From NCBI GenBank assembly GCA_947632495.1, contig CANRPL010000065.1, positions 1-6,050 of the forward strand: 6,050 nucleotides of DNA. The letters run 5' to 3'. Positions 1 to 6,047 of the stretch are shown here, piece after piece. The notes beneath the pieces are model-generated. The model had not been told where the DNA came from. It searched no databases and saw nothing but the letters and a program-made list of their open reading frames with translations. Every line of letters begins with the position of its first letter. Positions within the stretch are counted from its first letter, which is position 1. Source of the DNA: an uncultured Bacilli bacterium. Its GTDB lineage: Bacteria > Bacillota_I > Bacilli_A > RF39 > UBA660. Made by a program: the position numbers and the translations under genes.

Positions 1-8
1 TTGTTTCA

Positions 9-62
9 AATTACATTTTAACAGATTTATCGCTTTATTTGTATATTTGAGGTCTCACATCA
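9..62 (-). repeat. Left copy of an inverted intergenic element
   Basis: This copy is read on the minus strand. Two exact blocks match the element at 5988-6047: TGATGTGAGAC (52-62) and GTTAAAATGTAATT (9-22, as read on the minus strand). They occur in the same order with gaps of 29 and 35 bases. An AAGC-containing block also falls between them in both copies (32-36 here). The copies face outward, away from the genes in this window. No open reading frame explains the match. It may be a dispersed intergenic repeat, a shared promoter or leader of flanking genes, or the end of a larger inverted repeat cut off by the window edge. The match is directly visible; its function is unknown. Confidence 0.55.
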
Positions 63-71
63 ATTGTAACA
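63..71 (-). promoter_or_regulatory. Possible extended -10 box reading left
   Basis: On the minus strand this reads TGTTACAAT, a TGn-extended -10 hexamer. No convincing -35 lies 17 bases upstream. It directly abuts the TGATGTGAGAC block of the left repeat, so that block would lie at or just after the transcription start of a gene to the left of the window. This is weak evidence in AT-rich DNA. Confidence 0.25.
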
Positions 72-106
72 CTACAAAGGTTCATTAATTTAAAATTTAT
101 AATTTC

Positions 107-135
107 TTGTTTTATTGATGCATATGTGCTAAAAT
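107..135 (+). promoter_or_regulatory. Promoter of the surface-protein/glycosidase operon
   Basis: TTGTTT (107-112) and TAAAAT (130-135) are separated by exactly 17 bases, with a TGn extension (TGC, 127-129) before the -10. This fits a housekeeping sigma-A type promoter. The AT-rich tract at about 84-105 just upstream could act as an UP element. Transcription would begin near position 142, giving a leader of about 25 bases, too short for a riboswitch or attenuator. The same TGTGCTA-(A/C)-AAT core appears in the methyltransferase promoter at 5197-5225. Confidence 0.7.
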
Positions 136-155
136 GATTAGGAAAGTATTTTGAT

Positions 156-161
156 GTGGAG
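156..161 (+). promoter_or_regulatory. Ribosome binding site of gene 1
   Basis: GTGGAG lies five bases before the ATG at 167. It is a modest Shine-Dalgarno match but well placed, and it supports that ATG as the start. Confidence 0.6.
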
Positions 162-166
162 TTATT

Positions 167-1390
167 ATGAAGAAGTTTTTTAAGTTTTTAAAAATACATA
201 TTAGACAAATATTTATTTGGTGTAGTGTCGCTTTTATTAGCTTTATGGTCATTTATTATGGATATCGTTTAGTTCATTTTTATGTTAAAGAACATAAACC
301 TAATGACATATCTTATAGTATGATTGGTTATTTAACTGATGAAGATAATCTTGTTCAAAATAGATTATTAAAAGATGGTGACAGTTACTATTTTAGAGAG
401 GATGCAACTAATAATTATTTATTATTTAGTGGTATCTTATATCGCATTTTATATTTAGATAGTAATAGTCTTTATCTAATATCTGATGAGCCAGTTACAA
501 GCTTAAAATATGGTTATACGGGTGATTATTCTCAATCAAATGTTAAGAGCTGGCTAGCAAATGTCTTTTTGAAAGATGTCGATCGTACTAGTTTGACCAG
601 TGATAAAGTTTATTTATTAAATAAGGAATTGTATCAAAAAGTAGGCGCTAATAAAAGTTATCTTATTGGTGAACCTTTCTGGATTGCTGATGATAATCAA
701 GGCTTTATTATTGACGCTGATGGTGACATTAAAGCAACAAATAACTATGAAGATTTTTTAGGAATTAGACCTATTATTGAATTAAATGGTTATAAAGCAT
801 ATATTTCTGGTAATGGTAAGGAAAATAATCCCTATGTTGTTCAAGATCGTCAACCAAAGACTTTAAATGACTTATATATTGGCGAATATGTTAAATATAA
901 TGAGCAAAATTTTAGAGTTGTATCGAAAAAGAACCAAGTTGTTAAATTATTAAAATTAGATAAATTAGATGAGCAACATATCTTCTCTAAAAAAACTAAT
1001 GTTTATGGATTTGCAAATAAAGATGATTTGGGATATTATTTAAATAATACTTATTTAAGTGCCTTAAATAAGGACGATTTAGCTATGACTAAATGGAATA
1101 TTGGCGATTATCATTTAGATTATAATGAAGTTGAAAAAACAACTGTCAATAGTTATGTTGGGTTATTATCTATTGGTGATTACTTCATTACCAGTGTTCC
1201 TAATAGTTATTTGTTAAATATGAGTGGAAATAATATTTATAGTATATCTAAAGATAGCTTTTTAGCGACAATTAATTATAACAATTTATTAGATATTTAT
1301 CCTGTTATTTCTTTAAAAACTACTTTAGAGATTAAAGAAGGAAAAGGAACTATTAATAATCCATATGTAGTAGGTGGTAATAATGAGTAG
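167..1390 (+). CDS. Membrane-anchored surface protein with two tandem DUF6273-like domains
   Basis: This 407-residue protein has unknown function. It has a short basic N-terminus, one hydrophobic segment at about residues 15-37 and no lipobox, so it should be a single-pass anchor with the rest outside the cell. The ectodomain holds two diverged copies of one unit, at about residues 72-225 and 238-402. Each starts with a strand-rich stretch (LYRILYLD; FRVVSKK), passes through a W/L-containing middle, and ends in the same signature: GIRPIIEL...GNGKENNPYVV and IYPVISL...GKGTINNPYVV. That ending is typical of uncharacterised surface proteins of low-GC Firmicutes (from memory, related to DUF6273). 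Copy 2 has Tyr378 where copy 1 has the signature Arg201. The signature resembles the core of C-type-lectin/FGE-like folds, so a binding role is possible; this is inference. The last eight bases overlap the glycosidase gene, and the two genes share one promoter. The family assignment is tentative, but the coding call is firm. Confidence 0.85.
   Translation: MKKFFKFLKIHIRQIFIWCSVAFISFMVIYYGYRLVHFYVKEHKPNDISYSMIGYLTDEDNLVQNRLLKDGDSYYFREDATNNYLLFSGILYRILYLDSNSLYLISDEPVTSLKYGYTGDYSQSNVKSWLANVFLKDVDRTSLTSDKVYLLNKELYQKVGANKSYLIGEPFWIADDNQGFIIDADGDIKATNNYEDFLGIRPIIELNGYKAYISGNGKENNPYVVQDRQPKTLNDLYIGEYVKYNEQNFRVVSKKNQVVKLLKLDKLDEQHIFSKKTNVYGFANKDDLGYYLNNTYLSALNKDDLAMTKWNIGDYHLDYNEVEKTTVNSYVGLLSIGDYFITSVPNSYLLNMSGNNIYSISKDSFLATINYNNLLDIYPVISLKTTLEIKEGKGTINNPYVVGGNNE
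380..841 (+). other. Ectodomain repeat unit 1 of the surface protein
   Basis: This encodes about residues 72-225. It contains LYRILYLD, the SNVKSWL stretch, the aromatic FWIAD motif (Trp172) and the closing GIRPIIEL...GNGKENNPYVV signature with Arg201. It aligns by eye with unit 2, most clearly at the closing signature. The boundaries are approximate. Confidence 0.55.
878..1372 (+). other. Ectodomain repeat unit 2 of the surface protein
   Basis: This encodes about residues 238-402. It contains FRVVSKK, a VGLLSIGDY motif usual in this type of domain, and the closing IYPVISL...GKGTINNPYVV signature. The Arg before Pro in unit 1 is Tyr378 here, and no Trp matches Trp172. This unit has therefore diverged in what may be the binding core. 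Confidence 0.55.
1372..1377 (+). promoter_or_regulatory. Ribosome binding site deciding the glycosidase start
   Basis: AGGTGG, within the last codons of gene 1, lies five bases before the ATG at 1383. The GTG at 1374 lies inside this site and has no site of its own at proper spacing, so the ATG is the better start. Confidence 0.65.
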
Positions 1391-2471
1391 TAAAGAAAAA
1401 GTTAAAGCTCATGATGTCGATAATGATAATTCTAAAAAGCAAAAGAAAAAGAAGAAATCTAAAAGAGGATTATGGCTAGTTCTTCTTTTAGGCTTTTTGG
1501 ATTTAGGTGCTTTAGGATGCCTTGGTTTAGCTTATGGGCCATTTCATGGCTTCAGAGATTTTCTAATAACGACAGCGATGTCAACTATGGAACATAAGTA
1601 TTTAGCTCGAATGATTTATAATGAACCAACTATTAGTAAAGTGTTAAGAGAAAATACAATTGTCGAAATAGATGAAGCAACAGATACTGATGCGATTGTA
1701 ATTGGTAGTTATGAGACACAAAATTATGAATCAAAATATGAAGAACAAATCTTAAAAAAAGATGAAGGTAATGATGTTTATAAAATTTTCTCTTTTAAAG
1801 AAAATAAAAATACTTATTACATAACTGTAGTATATGATCCTTCACGTATTAAGCTTGCTTTAGCTAAAAACTTTGGACGTCAAGGAGATACAATAAAAAC
1901 GATTGTTAAGAATAACAATGCTTTAGTAGGTATTAACGCAAGTGGCTTTGAAGATCCTAAAGCTCATGGTGATGGATCTCGCGCTACAGGAATTGTTATT
2001 CATAATGGCAAGGTTGTATGGCGTGGAATAGGTAATGGTTGGGGCAAAGGCTTTATTGGATTTAATAAAGAACATAAACTTGTTTTGACCAAAACGTCTG
2101 CTGATCAAGCTATAAAAAATGGTATCGTTGATGCTGTTCAATTTGGACCATTTTTAATTGTTAATGGTAAAAGTATGACGATTAAAGGTAATGGCGGTGG
2201 TGTTCATCCTCGAACAATCATTGCGCAACGTCGTGATGGTATTGTCTTGTTTGTAACCATCGATGGTAATGGTAATCGTGGCGGATATCGTGGTGGCGCT
2301 TCATATAAAGAAATAATCAAAGTTTTACAACGTTATAAGGTATATAATGCGTCTAATTTAGATGGTGGTGCTTCAGCTATTCTTGTGGAAAAAGATAAGA
2401 TAGTAAATAAACCTGTTGGTTATGGTGTAACAGGAGAGAGATGGCATCCAACAGCTTGGATTGTAAAATAA
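1383..2471 (+). CDS. Membrane-anchored phosphodiester glycosidase (NAGPA/DUF2233 family)
   Basis: This is a 362-residue protein. Residues 1-28 are highly charged with a lysine run (18-28), and a membrane segment follows at about 30-51, giving an N-in, C-out anchor. A linker region (about 58-150) contains the TTAMSTMEHKYLA stretch often seen before this domain in Firmicutes. The NAGPA/DUF2233 domain spans about 150-362 and shows VGINASGF (182-189), FGPFLIVNG (254-262), HPRTIIAQ (275-282), VTIDGNG (291-297) and NLDGGASA (325-332). The human relative, the mannose-6-phosphate uncovering enzyme, removes GlcNAc from a GlcNAc-phosphate-mannose diester. Bacterial members are thought to cleave sugar-phosphodiester bonds in surface or secreted glycans. 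The true substrate cannot be read here. The gene starts inside the end of gene 1 (ATGAGTAG overlap), implying translational coupling and a joint extracellular role, and it ends at a strong hairpin. The domain appears complete with no missing motif. The family is confident; the substrate is unknown. Confidence 0.92.
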   Translation: MSSKEKVKAHDVDNDNSKKQKKKKKSKRGLWLVLLLGFLDLGALGCLGLAYGPFHGFRDFLITTAMSTMEHKYLARMIYNEPTISKVLRENTIVEIDEATDTDAIVIGSYETQNYESKYEEQILKKDEGNDVYKIFSFKENKNTYYITVVYDPSRIKLALAKNFGRQGDTIKTIVKNNNALVGINASGFEDPKAHGDGSRATGIVIHNGKVVWRGIGNGWGKGFIGFNKEHKLVLTKTSADQAIKNGIVDAVQFGPFLIVNGKSMTIKGNGGGVHPRTIIAQRRDGIVLFVTIDGNGNRGGYRGGASYKEIIKVLQRYKVYNASNLDGGASAILVEKDKIVNKPVGYGVTGERWHPTAWIVK

Positions 2472-2500
2472 AATCACATCAATGCGATGTGATTTTTTTT
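2470..2500. terminator. Bidirectional intrinsic terminator between convergent genes
   Basis: AAATCACATC (2471-2480) pairs perfectly with GATGTGATTT (2486-2495) around a five-base loop. The plus strand then has a run of eight T (2493-2500). On the minus strand the hairpin is followed by a TTTATTTT stretch. The gap between the two stop codons is only 34 bases, and this single hairpin can end both the glycosidase operon and the exporter gene. Its first base pairs overlap the glycosidase stop codon. Confidence 0.88.
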
Positions 2501-2505
2501 GTATG

Positions 2506-5139
2506 CTATTTATTTAGAATTGCATCAATAGGTTTCATTTTGGCTATCCTTTTAATCGGAATAATGGACGCGATAATGTAGACCATGAAACACATAATAA
2601 AGATAACGGCAAATTGTCTAAATCCAAGGGTGAATAGTCCGATTACCATATGAGCCTGATTGATTAATATGTCATTACAGAAACCAGTGAAGAATACTAG
2701 AAGGATAGAGGCAAACGTACTAGATATGAAAGCAATTGTTAAGCCTTCCCATAAGAAAATCTTAATAACATCCAAGCTTGTCGCACCTAATGCTCTTAAA
2801 ACACCAATTTCTTTTTTGCGATATTGAATACTATTAACAATAAAGTTACTAGCTAAAACAATGGTGAAAGCAAAGAAAACTAGACTCATGTATAGTAATA
2901 ATTTATCAAATTCGTGAGTAAACTCTTCAATATAATATATTTCTTCAGAATACTTTGTTGTAGCCATGACTTCATTATTATAATGATATTTTCTTAAGAT
3001 ATTTTTAGTATCGTTAACATTTTTAATAGGTATTAAAACGCCACCTAGATATAATTGTTTCGTTTTATACTCGTTTGCGATATTGTCAGATACATAAATT
3101 GGTTTATCTTCATTACTTTGTTTCAATACTCCAATAATAGTAAGATCTTTATAATTGGCTTTTTCTTCGTCACTATAATAGCTATAGGAAACTTTAAGGG
3201 ATATTTTACGACCAATAATATTATGACTATTGACATAACTTTCGAAAAATTTCTTATTATATGATTCTTCTTTTTGATTCCATTTTTCGAATCCTATTTT
3301 TTCTATTTGTTTAGATCGATAATCGTCTAATTTATTGGAATAATCATAAAATTCAGCTATTTTGTCTAAACTCAATATGATGGTGTTATCTTCTAAATGA
3401 TCTGTCTTAACCCACTTTTTTCCATCAAAATATTCAATTGTATTTTTTAAAGCTGAAAAAGAGTCGGGATTATAATTTTCAGTTGTTGTTTCATAGCTTT
3501 GAACTACGACAGTATTACCATTGGTTTCAGTATGGGTAGTTTGACTATTACTATTATTTTCATTGGTAGTTACTAATTGATAATCATAGATATTTATGAA
3601 ATGATTATCATCAGAGAAAGTGAGATTCTTGATAAAATCTTCGGTTACGAAAATGTGATTATATGTATCATCTATTTTGTCTAATAGTTTATTATAAAGG
3701 TCATCATCCTGTGAAGTCATTTGCGTATAACCATTAAGTGCTTTTAATTTTTCATATTTGCTCAAATCATAACTTACAATTCCAACAATTTTAACTTTAT
3801 TTTGATCTCCCATATAGAAAGTATAATTAGAGTTAATGATGTCTTCATAATTTTGTGGTTTAAAATAATGTTTATCTTTTTTGTTAGACGTTACTTCATG
3901 TACATTGACACCATATTTAATGATATTATCGGCTAAAAAATTAGATATTACCATTTCATCTGCGGCTTTAGCGTTACGACCAATTATTTTTTCATCAACA
4001 ATTTTATTAACGTCATCAGTAGTTATGAAGTTGATATTGAAATCTCTATAGTATAGGGAATAATCTATATCATCATTACTTATATGTAATAAATCATATA
4101 AAGAAAATCTAGAATTTAATTCATAAATATTAAAAGATTCTTCTTTAATGGTGTTTTTTATATCTTTTAAATTATCTTCCGATATCTCAACGCTCACATC
4201 AGTGCGTTCCTTTTTTATCATCTGATATTGATTTAAAATAAGATTTTTTTCTTTTTTATCTAAAAGAAGTCTAGAGTGAGCAAGCGGTATATCACGGTGA
4301 AATAAAGTATCAGAGGCACTAAAGAAGCCTAGACTGATAATAGTTAATAAAATAGTGAAGAAAAGTTTAATCTTTTTATGGCGTAAACTTCCTAGTCCTA
4401 ATTTAAAACTGTCTTTGAAAGGTAGATGTGACTTTATTGTCTGATATTCTGTTTTTATTTCCGTAGTTTTATTATTGGTATCATTAATAACTTTTCCATC
4501 ACTTATTTCAATAATACGATCACCATATTTTTGGGCTGATTCTTCATCATGTGAAACGATGATAACGAGTTTTTCTTTACTGATTTCTTTTAGTAAATCA
4601 AGAACTTGTTTTCCAGTTTTGCTATCTAAATTACCAGTTGGTTCATCAGCTAAAATGATTTTGGGATTTTTGATTAGAGCTCTAGCGATAGCGACTCTTT
4701 GTTTTTGACCACCTGATAGCTCATTTACTCTTCGCTTTTTTAAATCAGTTAATTCAAGCTTATCAAGTAAGTTATCAATTTCTTTTTCCTTAATTTCCTT
4801 TTGCTGAAGTTGAAGAGCTAGAACAATATTTTCATATACATCATAGTCTTCTAAAATATTAAATTCTTGGAAAACAAATCCAACATAGGTATTTCGAAAA
4901 GAATCAAAATCGGCTTGATTAAATTTTTTTGAACTCTTGCCTAAAATAATCATATCGCCACTATCATATTTATCTAGACCGCCTAAAATATTAAGTAAAG
5001 TTGATTTCCCAGAACCACTTTTACCGAGAATAAAGGTCATTCCTTTGTTATTAAATTTAAGTGAAATGTCATCTAAAGCTTTAGTCTTTAACCCTTTTTT
5101 AGACTTGTATGTCTTACTTACATTTTTTAATTCAATCAT
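2506..5139 (-). CDS. ABC exporter with fused ATPase and FtsX/MacB-type permease
   Basis: This 877-residue fused half-transporter probably works as a homodimer in the cytoplasmic membrane. The N-terminal ATPase (about 1-220) is complete: Walker A GKSGSGKST (39-47), Q-loop Gln91, signature LSGGQ (141-145), Walker B IILADEP (161-167), D-loop (169-173) and switch His197. The permease has one membrane helix at about 257-275, an extracellular part at about 276-745, then helices at about 747-769, 796-818 and 838-861. The cytoplasmic loop after the second helix carries the FtsX motif YRKKEIGVLRALGA, and the C-terminus ends in a KMKPIDAIL motif usual for the family. Relatives of this mechanotransmission type export peptides, lipoproteins or toxins, or drive cell-wall enzymes. 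The ectodomain is much larger than that of MacB and seems to hold two similar folds (KVKIVGIV near 448-455; DLTIIGVL near 665-672). The substrate is unknown. It is convergent with the glycosidase gene, divergent from the methyltransferase, and has its own promoter and a strong ribosome binding site. No partner gene or two-component system lies nearby in the window. Confidence 0.93.
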   Translation of the reverse strand: MIELKNVSKTYKSKKGLKTKALDDISLKFNNKGMTFILGKSGSGKSTLLNILGGLDKYDSGDMIILGKSSKKFNQADFDSFRNTYVGFVFQEFNILEDYDVYENIVLALQLQQKEIKEKEIDNLLDKLELTDLKKRRVNELSGGQKQRVAIARALIKNPKIILADEPTGNLDSKTGKQVLDLLKEISKEKLVIIVSHDEESAQKYGDRIIEISDGKVINDTNNKTTEIKTEYQTIKSHLPFKDSFKLGLGSLRHKKIKLFFTILLTIISLGFFSASDTLFHRDIPLAHSRLLLDKKEKNLILNQYQMIKKERTDVSVEISEDNLKDIKNTIKEESFNIYELNSRFSLYDLLHISNDDIDYSLYYRDFNINFITTDDVNKIVDEKIIGRNAKAADEMVISNFLADNIIKYGVNVHEVTSNKKDKHYFKPQNYEDIINSNYTFYMGDQNKVKIVGIVSYDLSKYEKLKALNGYTQMTSQDDDLYNKLLDKIDDTYNHIFVTEDFIKNLTFSDDNHFINIYDYQLVTTNENNSNSQTTHTETNGNTVVVQSYETTTENYNPDSFSALKNTIEYFDGKKWVKTDHLEDNTIILSLDKIAEFYDYSNKLDDYRSKQIEKIGFEKWNQKEESYNKKFFESYVNSHNIIGRKISLKVSYSYYSDEEKANYKDLTIIGVLKQSNEDKPIYVSDNIANEYKTKQLYLGGVLIPIKNVNDTKNILRKYHYNNEVMATTKYSEEIYYIEEFTHEFDKLLLYMSLVFFAFTIVLASNFIVNSIQYRKKEIGVLRALGATSLDVIKIFLWEGLTIAFISSTFASILLVFFTGFCNDILINQAHMVIGLFTLGFRQFAVIFIMCFMVYIIASIIPIKRIAKMKPIDAILNK
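3469..3573 (-). other. Low-complexity Ser/Thr/Asn-rich insert in exporter ectodomain
   Basis: Residues about 523-557 of the exporter are almost all Asn, Ser, Thr, Glu and Gln, with a TETNGNTVVVQ core and TTT near the end. It lies between the two ectodomain halves and looks like a flexible extracellular linker. It is in frame and not a sign of gene damage. Confidence 0.6.
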
Positions 5140-5146
5140 AACATTA

Positions 5147-5153
5147 CTCCTCT
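5147..5153 (-). promoter_or_regulatory. Ribosome binding site of the exporter gene
   Basis: On the minus strand this reads AGAGGAG, seven bases before the ATG at 5139. It is the strongest Shine-Dalgarno site in the window and fixes the exporter start. Confidence 0.85.
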
Positions 5154-5162
5154 GCTAGTTAT

Positions 5163-5191
5163 ATGATATTAAAATTCTTAAGATTAATCAA
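5163..5191 (-). promoter_or_regulatory. Predicted promoter of the exporter gene
   Basis: On the minus strand TTGATT (5186-5191) is followed after exactly 17 bases by TATCAT (5163-5168). Transcription would start near 5156 and give a very short leader of about 17 bases. Its -35 lies only five bases from the -35 of the divergent methyltransferase promoter. The spacer contains the palindrome TCTTAAGA (5176-5183). No regulator can be named. Confidence 0.5.
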
Positions 5192-5196
5192 GTAAA

Positions 5197-5225
5197 TTGT
5201 TAAAAATAATTGATTGTGCTACAAT
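5197..5225 (+). promoter_or_regulatory. Predicted promoter of the methyltransferase gene
   Basis: TTGTTA (5197-5202) and TACAAT (5220-5225) are 17 bases apart, with a TGn extension (TGC, 5217-5219). Transcription would start near 5232. The layout matches the operon promoter at 107-135, including the shared TGTGCTA core, which suggests the same housekeeping sigma factor. Confidence 0.68.
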
Positions 5226-5241
5226 ATGATTAATTCATTAT

Positions 5242-5247
5242 GAAAGG
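5242..5247 (+). promoter_or_regulatory. Ribosome binding site of the methyltransferase gene
   Basis: GAAAGG lies ten bases before the ATG at 5258. The spacing is slightly long but acceptable, and no better start lies nearby. Confidence 0.6.
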
Positions 5248-5257
5248 TTGATATTTA

Positions 5258-5944
5258 ATGCTAGAGTATAAAGAGTTTGCTAAATATTATGATCTTTTTT
5301 ATCAAAATAAAAGTTATGATAAGGAGGTTAATTTTATTTCCCATTTTATTGAAGTGGGAAATAAAATACTTGATGTTGGCTGTGGAACTGGAAAGCATGC
5401 TGAAAAGTTAGAAGTCCAAGGCTATGTTGTTGATGGCCTAGATTTAAATCAAGAAATGTTATCGGAGGCTAAAAAGCGTCTCAAAGGTAATTTATATTGT
5501 CAAAATCTTTTAGATATTGATATTAATGAACAATATGATATTATAATTTCAATGTTCGCTGTAATTAATCATCTAAAGAATATTGATGAATTAGAAAAAG
5601 CTTTAACTAATCTAAAAAGGATATTAAAGCCTAATGGAACGATTATTATCGATTTACATAATCCTCAAAAATCAGGAAGTAAAACCGATACTTTTGGCGA
5701 TATGACGAGAACTATGACTTGGAATTATAACCCCGATATTGAACAGGAAATAACTGACATTACCTTCAATGTTGCTGGCGATGAATTTCATGATCAACAC
5801 CTTTTTAGAATATTTAGTATTGATGAAATAGTTACTATAGCTAATAAAGTAGGATTAACTGTTTTAGGTATATATGAAAATTATGATATTAGTAAAGAGG
5901 GTAAAGCTACATCTAAAAATTTACAATTTATCATTAAAAATTAA
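5258..5944 (+). CDS. Class I SAM-dependent methyltransferase, substrate unknown
   Basis: This 228-residue cytoplasmic enzyme is full length for its family. The N-terminus has the FAKYYDLFYQNKSYDKEV pattern common in small-molecule methyltransferases. Motif I, ILDVGCGTGKH (37-47), binds S-adenosylmethionine. The acidic residue ending the second strand lies in GLDLNQEML (60-68, Asp62). YDIIISMFAVINHL (93-106) is the motif IV region, and RILKPNGTIIIDL (121-133) is the usual late strand. A C-terminal HLFRIFSIDEI segment with a following VGLTVLGIYENYD lid or strand is shared by Methyltransf_25-like enzymes. The SMFAVINHL region and the general plan recall N-methyltransferases acting on sugar nucleotides (TylM1/DesVI type), but this is from memory, and many family members act on other substrates. 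It is transcribed alone from its own promoter, divergent from the exporter, and followed by a hairpin. Confidence 0.92.
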   Translation: MLEYKEFAKYYDLFYQNKSYDKEVNFISHFIEVGNKILDVGCGTGKHAEKLEVQGYVVDGLDLNQEMLSEAKKRLKGNLYCQNLLDIDINEQYDIIISMFAVINHLKNIDELEKALTNLKRILKPNGTIIIDLHNPQKSGSKTDTFGDMTRTMTWNYNPDIEQEITDITFNVAGDEFHDQHLFRIFSIDEIVTIANKVGLTVLGIYENYDISKEGKATSKNLQFIIKN

Positions 5945-5974
5945 AGAAGTAAAATAAGTTATACTTCTTTTATT
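5943..5974 (+). terminator. Weak intrinsic terminator after the methyltransferase
   Basis: AAAGAAGTA (5943-5951) pairs with TACTTCTTT (5962-5970) around a ten-base loop, and a T-rich tail follows (TTTTATT). The stem is AT-rich and begins inside the stop codon, so termination may be partial. Confidence 0.65.
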
Positions 5975-5987
5975 GTATAATTGTAAA

Positions 5988-6047
5988 TGATGTGAGACAA
6001 AAATAAATAAAAAATAGAAAGCAATATAATATAGTTAAAATGTAATT
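5988..6047 (+). repeat. Right copy of an inverted intergenic element
   Basis: TGATGTGAGAC (5988-5998), AAAGC (6018-6022) and GTTAAAATGTAATT (6034-6047) repeat, in the same order, the blocks found on the minus strand at 9-62. The spacing differs by a few bases. The rest of 5975-6050 is AT-rich non-coding sequence with TATAAT-like hexamers (5976-5981, 6025-6030) but no matching -35, so no promoter is called. The element may belong to the leader of a gene to the right of the window. Confidence 0.55.

Noticed and set aside
2..88. Open frame of about 28 codons at the left edge, possibly the tail of an upstream gene
   Set aside because: The length is expected by chance, no motif is visible, and the stretch overlaps the repeat element, which looks non-coding.
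1374..1382. Alternative GTG start of the glycosidase at 1374
   Set aside because: It adds only three residues and lies inside the ribosome binding site of the ATG at 1383, which has better spacing and a better start codon.
1923..2141. Minus-strand open frame of 72 codons inside the glycosidase gene
   Set aside because: It lies opposite conserved catalytic motifs of a well-supported gene and resembles no family; it is a shadow of real coding sequence.
2474..2481. TCACATCA in the central terminator also occurs in the edge repeats
   Set aside because: Only eight bases match, and here they form half of a perfect terminator stem with different surroundings; chance is the simplest explanation.
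3055..5158. Three plus-strand open frames (3055-3264, 4475-4708, 4937-5158) opposite the exporter gene
   Set aside because: All lie antisense to the intact exporter gene. The last two are opposite the ATPase motifs, and the products are only hydrophobic antisense readings.
167..5944. Use of UGA as tryptophan (mollicute-type code)
   Set aside because: Tryptophans are encoded by TGG in conserved positions and no gene needs read-through of TGA. All four genes stop at TAA or TAG, so the standard code is enough, although four genes cannot exclude recoding elsewhere.
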